The notes: generated by a model not told the origin, from the letters alone. DNA of 64,000 nucleotides from Paroedura picta (GCF_049243985.1 NC_135376.1:40467001-40531000); one strand, 5' to 3'. Counted from the stretch's first letter, positions 48,201 through 57,040 are shown. Program-made: numbers and translations.

Positions 48201-51146
48201 CATCCGCCTCACAGGGTGTCTGTTGTGGGGAGAGGGAAGGGAAGCTGCTTTGAGACTCCTTTGGGTAGAGAAAAGCAGCTAACTCTTCAAAACTGGATAT
48301 GTGAACATAAAACACACAGGTATACTTTACAGCAATTTGCATCATCCAATTAGCACCAAAAATGCAGAAGTCACTGCAAAGGAACCCCCACCTGCCTCAC
48401 ACAATGCTTTTGCCATGGCATCTTAGGCACTGGGGTACCCAGGATGCTGATGCCTGGGAAGAAAATAGAGTATCTGCTATTGTTGACTGACTTTTATTGA
48501 AGGCTATATGGGCAGGTCGTATGGTCTTATCTATGTGTTACAGCAGTGGTCCCCAAACTTTTTATCACCGGGGACCGGTCAACGCTTGACAATTTTACTG
48601 AGGCCCTGGGGGGGGGGTGTAGTCTTTTGCCAAGGGACGTCACCACCGCCTGATCCCCTGCTCCATTTGCTTTCCCACAGTGCCACGCCGAGGGGGAGTC
48701 CCAGCCATGGTGGCCAGTGGAGAGCACCAAAAGTGAGCCGGCGGCAGAGTGGCGGGGCAGCCCCCGGGGCAGCAGCCAGGGAGGAGGAGACGCGTCCCGG
48801 TACCAACTGATGCACGGACCAGTCCCAATCCCCGGACCGGGGATTGGGGACCACTGTGTTACAGAATAAAATGAGAATAAGCCCATGGAATGGAAATTTC
48901 TCCTTCAGGTTGTTCATGGGGAAATCTAATTTTAAATGTTCTCACAGGTTGAAGAAATGCTTATACAAGAGCAAGTAGGCTGGAACTAAACCTTTCTCTC
49001 TGTAAGGAGTGCATTTCTTTTAAAAGGCAGTGTGATGTTAAGAACAGAAGAACTAGGCTTGATTCCCCACTCCTCCACATGCATCCAGTCTTGGTCCAGT
49101 CACAGTTCTCTCAGAGCTTTCTCAGCCCCACCTACCTCACAGGGTGTCTGTTGTGGGGAGAGGAAGGGAAGGCAATTGTAAGCTGCTCTGAGATGCCTTC
49201 AGAGTGAAAGGTAGAGTATAAATTAAATATGGGGAAGCATTAAAAATTTCACCCCGATTTGTTGTACAAAGTGGTCCCATCCGCACATTGCCTCAGTCTC
49301 CACTGCCTCAACCCAGATGGTAGTGAAAAGTAAGAGGGAGGGATATGATGCCTGGCATTCTTTGGTGGGTTGTGGGTGTGCTGTCCTCTGCATTAGCATA
49401 CCTGCAGTCTGCAGCCACCAGCACTTTCAGGCAGGTGAGATCTCCCTTAGCAGCTGCATAATGTGCTGGAAGCGCTCCTTCCTGGGTCTCCAATGCAGTG
49501 CTGTAACCTGCCTCAACCAGCCACTTGACAGCTTCTGAATGCCCAAAGCGAGCAGCCAAATGAAGGGGGGAAGCCCCGGAAGCATCTTCCTCCTGGGAAA
49601 AGGAGGACAAAGTTTAGAAAGATTGGCCAATATTCCCCCCTCCTCCCCAGGGCCTGTCTGAGCTCTAACTACAGTCCAAGGCTATTTAAAGTTTTCTCAG
49701 GGATATTTTGGAGTGACAATAAATAAAGCACATGACCATGTGGAGTACAACCGTCTGGAGATTGTCAAACACCACCGCCAGTAATCGCTGGGATATCAGA
49801 TAGCAGAGTCATGGCTCGGTGGGATGACAGGACAATGATGTGGTTGGGTGACGCGTGCATCTAACATTTAGTAAACTGGAGTGTTTTGTGTGAAAAATAG
49901 CTTAAGATGAGGTCAGGCATTCCTGTGGAGCGAGGGGACTGTGCCATAACTATATTTCAATTCTTCTAGCAAATAGGGCAAAAGGGACAAGGGAGAAAGA
50001 GCCATAGCTTCATGTGACTCCTGTTTCTGATCCAGCTTCTCTAGGGATCAATGCAAAGGGGGCCGGCCTACTTGAACAGATCTCTCACCACAACTGTTAA
50101 ATCAACTAAGTCAAGGTATCTCTTTATGCTCTTATGTCACATTCTTTTCTTGAAGATGATATATCATTCATATTCTAACAAAACAGCAGCAGCTATAAGA
50201 TCAGAAGACCCAGGTCTCGATTAATCTCAGTGTTCCATTTGGAAGCATTCATCCTATGTGGTCAACAGTGTGTTTTTAAAATGATTTCTGGCATTAATGA
50301 TGTTTGGAAAATATTTTATCTTGGTTGCAGATGAAGGCTGTCTAGGAGGCAGTCCCAGAATTCAATCATACCCAGTGAAGAGGCACAAGTTGAACCCTTC
50401 CTCATACACACAAATAAATGTCTTTGGGTGTCTTTGTTTTCTTTGACCCCAGCAGGTGAATGTGTGCTTTTAAAATTTTCTTCTGGGCCACTGTCATGAG
50501 GAGAGGGAAAACTGCCCTTTGTCTATGACACTAGCTGGCCCAGTATTCAATGGCTGAAGATCTTACAGGTCGTGCAATGTATGCTCCATCCCAAAATGCA
50601 CCCCATTTGCAACAGAGCGGCTTGCACAAAAGTTGCCACCCCCTCACCCACACACACAGCCCCCACTACAAACAGACAATGTCCCTTTGTCAAGGAGCAA
50701 TTTGCTTACACGGGGCGGCCTAAATGTAGCCTGAACAGCTATTTGCAGGCACAGATTGCTGACCAAGTTTACAATAGAGGACTACTCCAAAATCAGCAGC
50801 ATGGGTAAACACACATTTGTCAAGCTGGGAATCCCGATGGCCTTGATCTTACCTGCATGCTGTACCCTCCAACTTTGATCAGCCATTGCAATTCAGCCAA
50901 GTTGCCCATAGCTGCTGCATCATGTGCTGGAGTTGCACCATTGTTTGCTCTCTGATTCCCGGGAAGCTTTGCTTGCAGTACCAAGAACTTGAGGCACTCA
51001 AGTCTGGCTGCTCGTGATGCATGATGGACCAGGCCTGCTCCCAGACTATCAGTAATGTTCTGGCCCAGAGCACCATCTATGTACAGCTGTTCCAAGGTAG
51101 TCAAGTCTCCAGCCCTGGCAGCCTTAATAGCCCTGTGATCTCCCAT
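23895..51146 (-). CDS. ESPNL: ESPNL, espin-like protein (gene span)
   Basis: Espin-family gene on the minus strand. Residues 1-329 (five exons) are ankyrin repeats with motifs such as [40 protein letters not shown] and [15 protein letters not shown] central low-complexity part follows, then the espin-type segment [11 protein letters not shown]...[14 protein letters not shown], and a 524-residue last exon with a coiled coil ([20 protein letters not shown]) and an ESPNL-type tail. Espin-like protein localises to actin bundles of hair-cell stereocilia and binds class III myosins through the ankyrin part. The position between SCLY and KLHL30 supports ESPNL rather than ESPN. The resolved exons give about 1070 residues; human ESPNL has 1005. 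One or more exons between 38377 and 30545 are missing, because the phases do not meet. No premature stop was seen. Confidence 0.92.
26215..26412 (-). CDS. ESPNL: ESPNL exon with the espin-type [12 protein letters not shown] motif
   Basis: This 66-codon exon encodes [20 protein letters not shown], then [20 protein letters not shown]. The segment is shared by espin and espin-like proteins and is the strongest family marker outside the ankyrin repeats. The acceptor is TATGCAG|GGTG and the donor is AGAAAG|GTATTA, phase 0 at both ends. Confidence 0.92.
27023..27139 (-). CDS. ESPNL: ESPNL middle exon, donor uncertain
   Basis: This exon encodes [20 protein letters not shown], then [18 protein letters not shown]. 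The acceptor is TTGTTCCAG|CTCCC. The better donor, GTAG|GTTGAA (end 27023), would put the next exon out of frame. TCT|GTAGGT (end 27027) keeps the frame but is a weaker site. Either 27027 is right or a small exon lies between 27023 and 26412. Confidence 0.7.
27478..27665 (+). repeat. 5S-rRNA-derived SINE (5S-Sauria type)
   Basis: The head 'ctcatctcagaaattaagca' followed by GAGTTGGTACTTGGGTGGGG matches the internal promoter region of 5S rRNA ('atctcggaagctaagcag...tagtacttggatggg'). The body 'ggcaatggcaaaccacctgt' is shared with the Sauria SINE at 63297. Confidence 0.8.
28101..28188 (-). CDS. ESPNL: ESPNL middle exon
   Basis: An 88-bp exon encodes [20 protein letters not shown], then MSNTFQKAT. 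The acceptor is GGACCCAG|CAGCC (a NAGNAG site, so 28185 is an alternative start) and the donor is AACCG|GTGAGTT, leaving phase 1. It joins the next exon in frame. Confidence 0.68.
29300..29419 (-). CDS. ESPNL: ESPNL middle exon
   Basis: A 40-codon open exon encodes [20 protein letters not shown], then [20 protein letters not shown]. The acceptor is CTACATAG|GTTGG and the donor is GGCCAG|GTAATG, phase 0 on both sides. It is predicted from open frame, splice sites and phase. The sequence is too low in complexity to recognise on its own. Confidence 0.7.
29712..29857. mobile_element. Perfectly palindromic hAT-type MITE with 8-bp target duplication
   Basis: The 146-bp element has two 72-bp arms that pair without mismatch around a 2-nt centre. 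Its ends are CAGGGGTAG / CTACCCCTG. It is flanked by TTCTAAAC at 29704-29711 and again at 29858-29865, the 8-bp duplication expected of hAT transposition. It has no coding content. Confidence 0.92.
29955..30050 (+). repeat. Interspersed repeat, 'gtagccatgttggtctg' type
   Basis: The text GAGTAGCCATGTTGGTCTG is followed by AATCAGAGTCCAGTTGCACC. It is the clearest copy of this unnamed family in the window. Confidence 0.65.
30413..30545 (-). CDS. ESPNL: ESPNL middle exon
   Basis: This exon encodes [20 protein letters not shown], then [20 protein letters not shown] and EE, an amphipathic stretch. The donor is GAAGAG|GTGAGG, phase 0. The acceptor may be TCAAG|CGCG (start 30545, phase 2) or CTGCAG|TTTC (start 30534, phase 1). 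Neither phase meets exon 5, so an upstream exon is missing from the list. Confidence 0.72.
30929..30955. repeat. GGGGT pentanucleotide microsatellite
   Basis: About five GGGGT units in an ESPNL intron; such a tract could form a G-quadruplex. Confidence 0.8.
31305..31515 (-). repeat. 5S-rRNA-derived SINE
   Basis: On the minus strand the text CCCAATCTTACCAGAGCTCA and AGTAGTATTTGTATGGGAGA match the 5S rRNA internal promoter segment. A Sauria-like body with a GTTCAGGGGTTCC-type stretch follows to the left. Confidence 0.7.
32813..33082 (-). repeat. tRNA-derived SINE
   Basis: Full-length copy: tail 'gaagttggtttttatacccc' at the left, minus-strand head TTGGTGTAGTGGTTAAGAGT at the right and B-box-like GGTTTGATTCCC. 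Confidence 0.85.
33327..33357. repeat. TG dinucleotide microsatellite
   Basis: About 15 TG units. Confidence 0.9.
34053..34330 (-). repeat. L2/CR1-like LINE reverse-transcriptase fragment
   Basis: The minus strand reads [11 protein letters not shown], then [20 protein letters not shown] and [12 protein letters not shown], the region downstream of the RT catalytic core typical of L2/CR1-like LINEs. The copy is degraded. Confidence 0.8.
34419..34768. mobile_element. Non-autonomous hAT element with 8-bp target duplication
   Basis: The left end is CAGGGGTCTTCAACCCC and the right end GATTGGGGACCGCTA. The flanks CTTTAAAA at 34411-34418 and 34769-34776 are identical. The interior is GC-rich with no transposase. 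The right terminus has drifted from the family's GACCACTG. Confidence 0.85.
35377..35448. repeat. AAT trinucleotide microsatellite, ~24 units
   Basis: An uninterrupted run of about 70 bp in an ESPNL intron. It gives rise to the poly-Ile, poly-Tyr and poly-Leu reading frames, which are not genes. Confidence 0.95.
37490..38015 (+). repeat. L2-like LINE 3' end
   Basis: The plus strand reads [20 protein letters not shown] (LINE C-terminus type 'ALWNALP.E'). It is followed by TTGTAATCCACCTTGAG and an AATAAATAAT-type 3' tail at about 37990-38013. Confidence 0.65.
38377..38508 (-). CDS. ESPNL: ESPNL coding exon 5 (last ankyrin repeat)
   Basis: This 44-codon exon encodes [20 protein letters not shown], then [20 protein letters not shown] and VEKM, matching the espin text '[25 protein letters not shown]'. 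The acceptor is TTTTCAG|TGCTG and the donor is AAGATG|GTAATT; an alternative donor at GAG|GTGGAG is four codons earlier. Confidence 0.9.
39197..40050. mobile_element. Non-autonomous DNA transposon, 3-bp target duplication
   Basis: The ends are GGTCCATTCCGCAC and GTGCAGAATGGTCC, flanked by TAG at 39194-39196 and 40051-40053. It belongs to the same superfamily as 3854-4961 and 14008-14905, and its right end matches the interrupted copy at 3820-5017. No coding frame is present. Confidence 0.8.
40156..40338 (-). CDS. ESPNL: ESPNL coding exon 4 (ankyrin)
   Basis: This 61-codon exon encodes [20 protein letters not shown] and [16 protein letters not shown]. The acceptor is TGTGTAG|GCAAC and the donor is CTAAAG|GTAGG, with phase 0 at both ends. 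The coding strand contains no stop, although the surrounding frame closes outside the exon. Confidence 0.92.
40674..40952 (-). repeat. tRNA-derived SINE, well preserved
   Basis: The minus-strand head GAGCCAGCTTGGTGTAGTGG is followed by GTTAGGAGTGCGGACTTCTA and B-box GGTTTGATTCC. The tail 'agaagaggagttggttctta' is at the left. This is the best reference copy in the window. Confidence 0.9.
43015..43386. mobile_element. Non-autonomous hAT element with perfect 8-bp target duplication
   Basis: The ends are CAGTGGTCCCCAACC and GGTTGGGGACCACTG, an exact inverted repeat. The flanks ATTTAGAG at 43007-43014 and 43387-43394 are identical. The interior is GC-rich and non-coding. Confidence 0.93.
43624..43810 (-). 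CDS. ESPNL: ESPNL coding exon 3 (ankyrin)
   Basis: This exon encodes [20 protein letters not shown] and [20 protein letters not shown]. The acceptor is TTCAACAG|TTGTG and the donor is GGCTG|GTAAAT. It joins exon 2 in phase 2 and exits in phase 0. Confidence 0.93.
45181..45219. repeat. TC dinucleotide microsatellite after a poly-C run
   Basis: About 19 TC units directly after a C tract. It produces the Arg-Glu repeat frame on the minus strand, which is not a gene. Confidence 0.95.
45889..46005. mobile_element. Palindromic hAT-type MITE, older copy
   Basis: It starts CAGGGGTAGTCC and ends GACTTCCCTTG. The arms carry the 'gatgtccatggactacaatt' core on both sides. The flanks (CAGTAGAT versus CAGATGAA) are only partly alike. 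Confidence 0.8.
47613..47750. mobile_element. hAT element, left end
   Basis: It starts CAGTGGTCCCCAACCACC, as do the elements at 43015 and 48544. No matching right terminus was found. The right boundary is approximate. Confidence 0.55.
47775..47862 (-). repeat. LINE 3' end
   Basis: The plus-strand text 'ttatttattactatatttat' followed by ATACCGCCCTCCCCAGAGGC is the reverse of the usual L2/CR1-like 3' terminus ('...gcggtatataaataaataa'). Confidence 0.7.
48044..48290 (+). repeat. tRNA-derived SINE
   Basis: The head GAGCCAGTTTGGTGTAGTGG is followed by GTTAGGAGTGCAGACTTCTA and B-box GGGTTCGATTC. The body and the 'gagaaaagcagctaactct' tail follow. Confidence 0.9.
48544..48856. mobile_element. Non-autonomous hAT element with perfect 8-bp target duplication
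   Basis: The ends are CAGTGGTCCCCAAAC and GATTGGGGACCACTG. The flanks TGTTACAG at 48536-48543 and 48857-48864 are identical. It is a shorter relative of 43015-43386. Confidence 0.92.
49025..49235 (+). repeat. tRNA-derived SINE, divergent
   Basis: The B-box text CTTGATTCCCC and the body 'cacctacctcacagggtgtc' are preserved. The A-box end has decayed. Confidence 0.7.
49402..49592 (-). CDS. ESPNL: ESPNL coding exon 2 (ankyrin)
   Basis: This exon encodes [19 protein letters not shown] and [20 protein letters not shown]. The acceptor is TTCCCAG|GAGGAAG and the donor is CTGCAG|GTATG, leaving phase 2. Confidence 0.93.
50853..51146 (-). CDS. ESPNL: ESPNL coding exon 1 (ankyrin)
   Basis: This 98-codon exon starts [15 protein letters not shown], aligned with the MEGQRALQAARDGDL start known for espins. 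An in-frame ATG nine codons upstream (51173) is possible but adds residues that relatives lack. The donor is ATGCAG|GTAAG, phase 0. Confidence 0.92.
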
Positions 51147-51540
51147 CCCTGGGAACCTTCCTGTATTCTTCACTGGAAGCTCCTGCTTTCACAGAGCCTC
51201 TTGTTTTCTGAACCAGGCAGATGGTGTGTGTCTCTGGTTACCTGGTAAAGAACTGCAGGGAGCATATGCAGTGCAGTGGGGATTGGGATGGAGCATGGCT
51301 GGCAAGAGAACAGCAACAAGCTGCTGGCCAAGTTCGAATTGGATTAGCTTTCCTTCTTCTCATAGACCTCACTACCAAGTAACTGAAGACAGAAACAAAA
51401 TAAGGCAAGCTTATGCTGTAACTCATTTGAGAAAAATGATGCTTTCAGGTGCATTTTCAAAAATGAAATTATTGCCTGGCTCACTTTTATGCAAGTATTC
51501 TCCCGAAGAAAATATAAATAGTCTTTACAATTTATCTTTC

Positions 51541-51700
51541 CTCTATTATTTATTTCGTGATTTATATACCACCCCTCTCAGTTGCCCAACTTGGGGCGGT
51601 TTACATAGTCTAAAACTTGGTAAATCAATAATTCAAATAGATAAAACCAGATTAAGAATGATATAAAACCACAATTTATCGCTGTTGCATCAGTCCTAAT
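51541..51700 (-). repeat. LINE 3' end
   Basis: The plus-strand text 'ttatttcgtgatttatatac' and CACCCCTCTCAGTTGCCCAA is the reverse of an L2/CR1-like 3' terminus. Confidence 0.6.
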
Positions 51701-51814
51701 TCCTAAAATCAAGTTATAGCCAGCAAGTTATTAGGTGTTAGTTATCAGGTGAGGGCTGAAGGAGGAAAGGAGGGCAGAAAGGGGCAGCCCAAAATTTGCT
51801 GTGGCGGTTATCTT

Positions 51815-52121
51815 CAGTTTTCCCCAACCACCGGGCCATGGACCGTTACCGGGCTGTGGCAGGGGGGAGGGAGGTGCAGGCGCTGGCGTGCCAGTGGGCG
51901 CGCCTTCCTCCCTCTCACGGTGCAGCGCAGTGAGCACTATGCTGCAGGGGGGAGGCGTGGGCACCAGCAGGTGCGGAGCTGCTGCATCAGCAGGCACAAA
52001 CACCCATGTGCGGCAGCTCCGCGCTGGCACGTTTGCGCCCACCAGCGCCGGCACCTCCCTCTCCTCCCCAGTCCCCCCTCTTCCCCCCGGTCCCCGGCCC
52101 GAAAAAGGTTGGGGACCACTG
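51815..52121. mobile_element. Non-autonomous hAT element
   Basis: The left end is CAGTTTTCCCCAACCACC and the right end AAGGTTGGGGACCACTG. The interior is GC-rich. The flanking 8-mers do not match, so this is an older insertion or a shifted boundary. Confidence 0.7.
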
Positions 52122-52698
52122 ATCTAGATGGCCTCAACCATTGGCCCGTAGGAAGACCTGCATTTTGCAGGCCCTGCAGAACTCAGAGAGCTAGATTCGA
52201 ATTCCTGTTCACTACAGCTTCCAATAGAAAGGTCTGCAGGTATTTTCCCCGATTATTTAAATTTTACCATAACTGAATTCTGTTTTAAACTATGAAAACT
52301 CCTACACAAAAACTCATTATATCATTTAGAATAGTTAAGACTTTTGCTTCTGGAGACTCTTCTCATCCTGGGACTGCAACAATCCTCCACCACCATCCAC
52401 AGCATTCCAAATGGCTGCACCACTGCCAAAGAGGGCAGATTCTTGCATTTCACTGGAAGCATATCAAGAGAATTGCATCCTGTCTAAATTTTCACAGGAA
52501 GGAGCCATGTTCATCAATCCCTCCTCTTGCAGGTGATCTCTAAATTCCACGCCAAGTAATTCTTAAGCATCCATTTTCCAAAAGCAGCACTTAAGGAGGT
52601 GTCTTTGGCAACCACAAAAGAGAAGAATCAGCTCACAGGCATGGAGATCTAGGAGGGATCAAACCAGTAGCCAAGATGTAAGGCCACATTATTGATAT

Positions 52699-53075
52699 AC
52701 TAGTAATCAAGCCCGCTGTAAAATAAATACAGCGGGCGCTAGGCATGGGAGCCCCCGGCAGTCGCGTGGAGCGCGGCTGCCGGGGGCTTCCTTGGGCAGC
52801 GGCCTGACGCAGCGAGAGGCACTTTGCGCCTCTCGCCGCATCAGGCTGCCGGCAAAGGAGCAACTGTGAGCCGCACTGCACGCGGCTTGCAGTTGCTCCG
52901 GCAGGGACTCGGAGGGACCAATTGGCAGGCGCTTTGCGCCTGCCGATTGGTCCCTCCAGTAGTCTGTCCAGAGGAAGGGGCCAATCGGCACCCTTCCTCA
53001 TCACGGACACATTCCGCCTCCCAAGCCCTTATCCTTTTATTTAGTCTGCGGCGCCCACGGCGCCACGGGCTGTGT
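52699..53075 (+). mobile_element. GC-rich hairpin-train element, short copy
   Basis: It starts ACTAGTAATCAAGCCCGC and ends GGCGCCACGGGCTGTGT, the same termini as 22459-23878 in the opposite orientation. The 377 bp are a chain of hairpins: 52711-52737 (arms GCCCGCTGTA / TACAGCGGGC), 52751-52787, about 52795-52852, about 52857-52900 and 52911-52957 (22-bp arms, one wobble). Little sequence lies between them. There is no coding frame, target duplication or recognised family. Confidence 0.8.
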
Positions 53076-53599
53076 TAAGATGTGTATATTTGTGTGATCC
53101 CATTGCTAGGAATGTTTGCTATACCTGTAAATATTTCAAATTAAATCCTCGCAAAGTAACACACAATCAGCAGAGGAATTCCAGCAAACATGACCTCTCA
53201 AGCTGCTTTTTAAAAAATTAAATGTTTTTGAGTAAGAGGAATCCTGAGTTTTCATTACTCTATGGTTACTTGCTCAAAGTCAACAAATGTGTTTTAATTT
53301 GCGGATATGCACATAAAAACCCATCCAGAATACATTTTGTCAGATTGTGTCTGATGTTCCTGGATTACAAAGTGTACCCCCCATCTGTACATACTTGGTC
53401 TGTGTGATGATAAACAGCTGTCATACATGAATGGACTCGTCTTTTCTGAGGACAGCCATTTTCCTCAAAGGTCCACAGTCCTTCTAACTGTAGATGGGAA
53501 GCACTGTAGATTGGGAACTTGTGCATGAATTATTTATTTCATCTCCACTAACAAAATCAACGGTAATGACTACAGAAAAGTGTGGTGAAAAAAGTTGAA

Positions 53600-54115
53600 A
53601 TACACATTTTAAATTTTATTTATTTGATTTCTATACTGCCTTCCCAGCAGCTGGCTCAGGGTGGTATGCAACATCACAACAAACAATAATAGAGGTTCAA
53701 AATAATTTAAAATTAATAATATAATAAACCAATCTAAAACCACTTAAAATCACAACCGTAGCTTAAAGCAGCATCACCTATTATTATTTCGAGCACCAAC
53801 CCTTTCAGTGGGTCTGTTTCCATGTCAAGGTGTTCTCGTGGGGGCATTTTTTAAAAAGGGTGCTCCAACAGAGGTCGTAGGATTACTGGCCCCAACAAAA
53901 AGCTTAACGGAGGAGCTCCGTCTTGCAAGCTCTGCAGAACTGTGCCAGCTCTGTCAGGGCTCATTTCTCCTATGGGAATTCATTCCACCAAAAAACATCC
54001 TAGCCCTGATTGAGGCCAGATGTACTTCCTTGGGGCTCTGCAGGGGATGTAGGCAAAAAGGTGGTCCCCAGGTACACCAGGCCCAGACCACAAATGCCCT
54101 TAAAGGTAAGTACCA
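53600..54115 (-). repeat. L2-like LINE 3' part
   Basis: The minus strand reads GLGLVYLGTTFLPTSPAEPQ and GSTSGLN, then a degraded C-terminus. The 3' terminus 'ttttatttatttgatttcta' lies at the left. It parallels the plus-strand copy at 55735-56370. Confidence 0.7.
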
Positions 54116-55077
54116 ATACCTTAAACCTGTATAAACCCTGGTCTCCTCAAGATCTGACTTAACTATTTGGTCAAAATCCTTTCTACCGTAGTCATGAAAC
54201 CCAAAAGATTTCAAGAAAAATTAATTTAAACTAATGTATTTCAGACTGATGCAAGTGTCCTCACTTTCCCCGGTCTTCAGAAGTCACTTCTTCAAACAAT
54301 CTTTCTTCACCAGTGGTAGATCTGAGGTTTTCCTGTGCCTGATGAGTCCTCTTTTCAAGGACCCAAAGCGGAGATACTAATGATTGCTGATATTGTCCAA
54401 ATGCCAGGAAAGAAACCAAAAAGTTACCTGTTTATTCCTACAAATGTGATAAATCCTTAGGTACATCTAGTACCAATCACTGGCAAAGAGGGCATAGCAA
54501 AATTCCTGTATTTCAGAAATCTCCTGCATTCCTAACAAATCCATATATGAGAACAGTCTGTCTTCCCAAAAGTCAATGATTCCCATTTTCCTGGTTATGA
54601 AAAGAACTATCCTCTAACTGTGGGATTAGTTCCAGTGAACAAAATTCAGGGAATGCAATGATGCTCTAGGAAAGAGAAACTTCCTCTTCTGTACTGAAAT
54701 GTGGCACCTGAACGTATTTCCTTCTGTGCCAGAATGCACACACAGATTTTGCACTTACATAATAGATATTGTCTACCCTACACAAAGCATCCAGTATTTT
54801 AACTACACACACTCTTATCCTTAGCACCTCCATACAATAATCCACTTAAATACCTATCAGGGTTACAAAATTCCAGGCTGCTGCTATAAAACCTGAACGA
54901 ATTATCCCTTGCCATTCTTTCTCAGTTTCCTTCCTGCCCTCTCCATCTCTCTTCAGTTGCCTTTTTTCCATGCTAGAAAATAAAACTTTCTGCATTATCT
55001 CCCTTCCTTTTCTAGTGTTAAAGGGCCAATACCAGACTTGAGTCAAAGCCCATGTCAGGTCAAGGGTTAAATCAATG

Positions 55078-55150
55078 TATTACTTTAATGTATTATTATT
55101 CATTTATATTCCACCCTCCTCAGGGCAGTGTACAATACACAATTACGCTT
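55078..55150 (-). repeat. LINE 3' end fragment
   Basis: The text 'tattattattcatttatatt' and CCACCCTCCTCAGGGCAGTG matches reversed L2/CR1-like 3' termini elsewhere in the window. Confidence 0.6.
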
Positions 55151-55281
55151 ATGAGGGCTTAGATTTGATGGCTTCAGGTGGCTCTCTTTATCCGAAGTGG
55201 ACAAATCGCTAGGTTCATTGAGGACAACCACTTGCCCCCTTGATCCCTGTCTGCTCAAGTCGGGCAACTCAGTTTTCCATG

Positions 55282-55415
55282 ACACTGTATCTGCGGAAGG
55301 GTGCCTGCACATGGAAGCTCATACCTTGAATAAAACGTTGTTGGTCTTAAAGATGCCACTGGGCTCTAAATTTGTTTTGCTGCTTCAGTCCAACACGGCT
55401 ACCCACCTGTGCATG
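55282..55415 (-). repeat. Interspersed repeat, 'gtagccgtgttggtctg' type
   Basis: Read on the minus strand it runs GGGTAGCCGTGTTGGACTG and then the GAGCCCAGTGGCATCTTTAA stretch, as in 29955-30050, continuing to CAAGGTATGAGCTTCCATG. Confidence 0.65.
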
Positions 55416-55585
55416 TAGTTGGCAGTGTTCAGATGCTTTCCGTGAATCCACCCTGAGACCTCCATAATCTACAATGCCATTCCAAGCTCAAGCACAGATG
55501 GTGGTGACGGTGGTAGCAGCATATGACGGCTCCGCCTCAAGAGTTTAAAGTTGGTGCATTAAATGCCTAACTTAATGAGTTAGAG

Positions 55586-55673
55586 CAGGGGTAGTCAAAC
55601 TGCATTCGCTGGCAGGGGCTCGTGGGAATTGTAGTCCATGGACATCTGGAGGGCCGCAGTTTGACTACCCCTG
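55586..55673. mobile_element. Palindromic hAT-type MITE, partly deleted left arm
   Basis: The termini are CAGGGGTAGTCAAACTGC and GTTTGACTACCCCTG. The left arm lacks the middle segment present at 29712. Of the flanking 8-mers (AGTTAGAG and GCTTAGAG) six bases agree. Confidence 0.8.
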
Positions 55674-55734
55674 GCTTAGAGGTTTAGGGGAGATTTAGGT
55701 GGAACGATTTCTGTAACTCTATGTAGCTCTATGT

Positions 55735-56370
55735 GAACCTGCACTTGTCTTTGACCCGGAAATTGCAGCTGGTACAAAACACAGCTGCTAGGGTCCTCAT
55801 AGGTACACCTTGCAGGGCCCACATCCAGCCTGTGCTGAGACAGCTGCATTGGTTGCCAGTTGTGGCCCAGATCAGTTTTGGTATTAATGTTTAAGGCCAA
55901 CCGTGGCTTGGGCCCTGCCTGAGGGACTGCTTGTCTCCTTATGCCCCCCCACAAGGTTCTTTGTTCTGAGGGTGCTAATCTGCTTGTGGTCCCTAGCCGC
56001 AGGGAAGCACACCAGGCCTCAAACTGGGCCAGGGCATTTTTGGTCCTGGCCCTGACCTGGTGGAATGAGCTCCCAGAAGAGCTGAGGGCCCTGACAGAGC
56101 TATCTAAGTTCCTCAGGGTCTGTAAAAGGGAGCTCTTCTGTCAGGTCTTTGGTTGAGGCCGGGGTCAGGAACAACTTGGGCCCCTCCTCCAGCCAACATT
56201 GTACCATCAGACAAACCCCCACCCTGTAGTGATTGGTAGAAGATCAGGGAGGATTGGGGACTATTTTAAGAGGTTGATTGGTTTTATAGGGGGGTTTATT
56301 GTTTTATACGTAAGCTGCCACGAGTCCTCGGAAAGTGATGGAATAGAAATCTAAAGGATAAATAAATAAA
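55735..56370 (+). repeat. L2-like LINE 3' part with ATAA tail
   Basis: The plus strand reads KLQLVQNTAARVLIGTPCRA, then HIQPVLRQLHWLPV and GLGPAYLRDCLSPYAPP, interrupted by stops. The 3' end is 'taagctgccacgagtcc...ggataaataaataaata' type. Confidence 0.85.
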
Positions 56371-56895
56371 TACAGGAATCTCACCCATCCACCCAGCTAG
56401 AAACATCACAGGCAGATTATCCTCCAAGTAAAGGCCTTATGAACACCGATTTCCAAAGGAAGTACTACTTTCATCACTACACAGAATGGTCCACTGCACT
56501 CAGAGGTTTAGGAATCATTAGTAGTCATTCCACACAATTCCAATATCAGAGGAGAGAGAAGAGCCCTTATGGGAATAGGGCAGTATAGTAATCCAATAAT
56601 AAATAAATAAATAAGGCTGTAGTTTCTCCTTGATGCTGTCAAGTGTTAGCAATGGGAAACGGAGACTGGGTTAGCTTACTTAATAATGCCAGTGAGCAAC
56701 CATGGGCAACCATGAGCTAATCTACATAAGGGGCTGGGAATTCTGTGAGTGAGCTTTCAGATAGGTTTCCCGCCTTTTACAAAGCAGGCAAACAATGTTC
56801 TGATAATGGTGCCGTGATCCAATCGGAGCTCCACAGAGAAATTCACTGACAAAACTCCCAGCCTCTCCTGTGGCTTGACCTATTGAGAATCTGAC

Positions 56896-57040
56896 CTATC
56901 GCAACTGAGCCACAGCCTGCTTCAAATCTTCCACAATGTGGTCCACATCTTCTTTGCTGGTATCTCGCCCCACACTGAGGCGCAGGGCATTCTGTGCCAC
57001 ACTGTAAGGAATTCCACAGCTAAGCAGGATTGAGGATGGC
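56896..57040 (-). CDS. SCLY: SCLY last coding exon
   Basis: This exon encodes [20 protein letters not shown], then [20 protein letters not shown] and QAVAQLR, ending in TAG (56898-56896). The acceptor is TTTCCAG|GCCAT. The tail is slightly shorter than the human 'AQLEDQA' end. Confidence 0.94.

Larger units (their letters stand above)
43811..49401. other. ESPNL intron 2
   Basis: The intron contains the TC microsatellite, a palindromic hAT MITE (45889-46005), a hAT fragment (47613-47750), a LINE 3' end (47775-47862), two SINEs (48044-48290, 49025-49235) and a complete hAT element (48544-48856). No additional exon is needed by phase. Confidence 0.6.
51147..56895. other. Intergenic region between SCLY and ESPNL
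   Basis: This should contain the ESPNL promoter and 5' UTR; no core promoter could be placed. It holds LINE tails, a hAT element (51815-52121), the short hairpin-train element (52699-53075) and a palindromic MITE (55586-55673). No host exon was seen. Confidence 0.5.
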
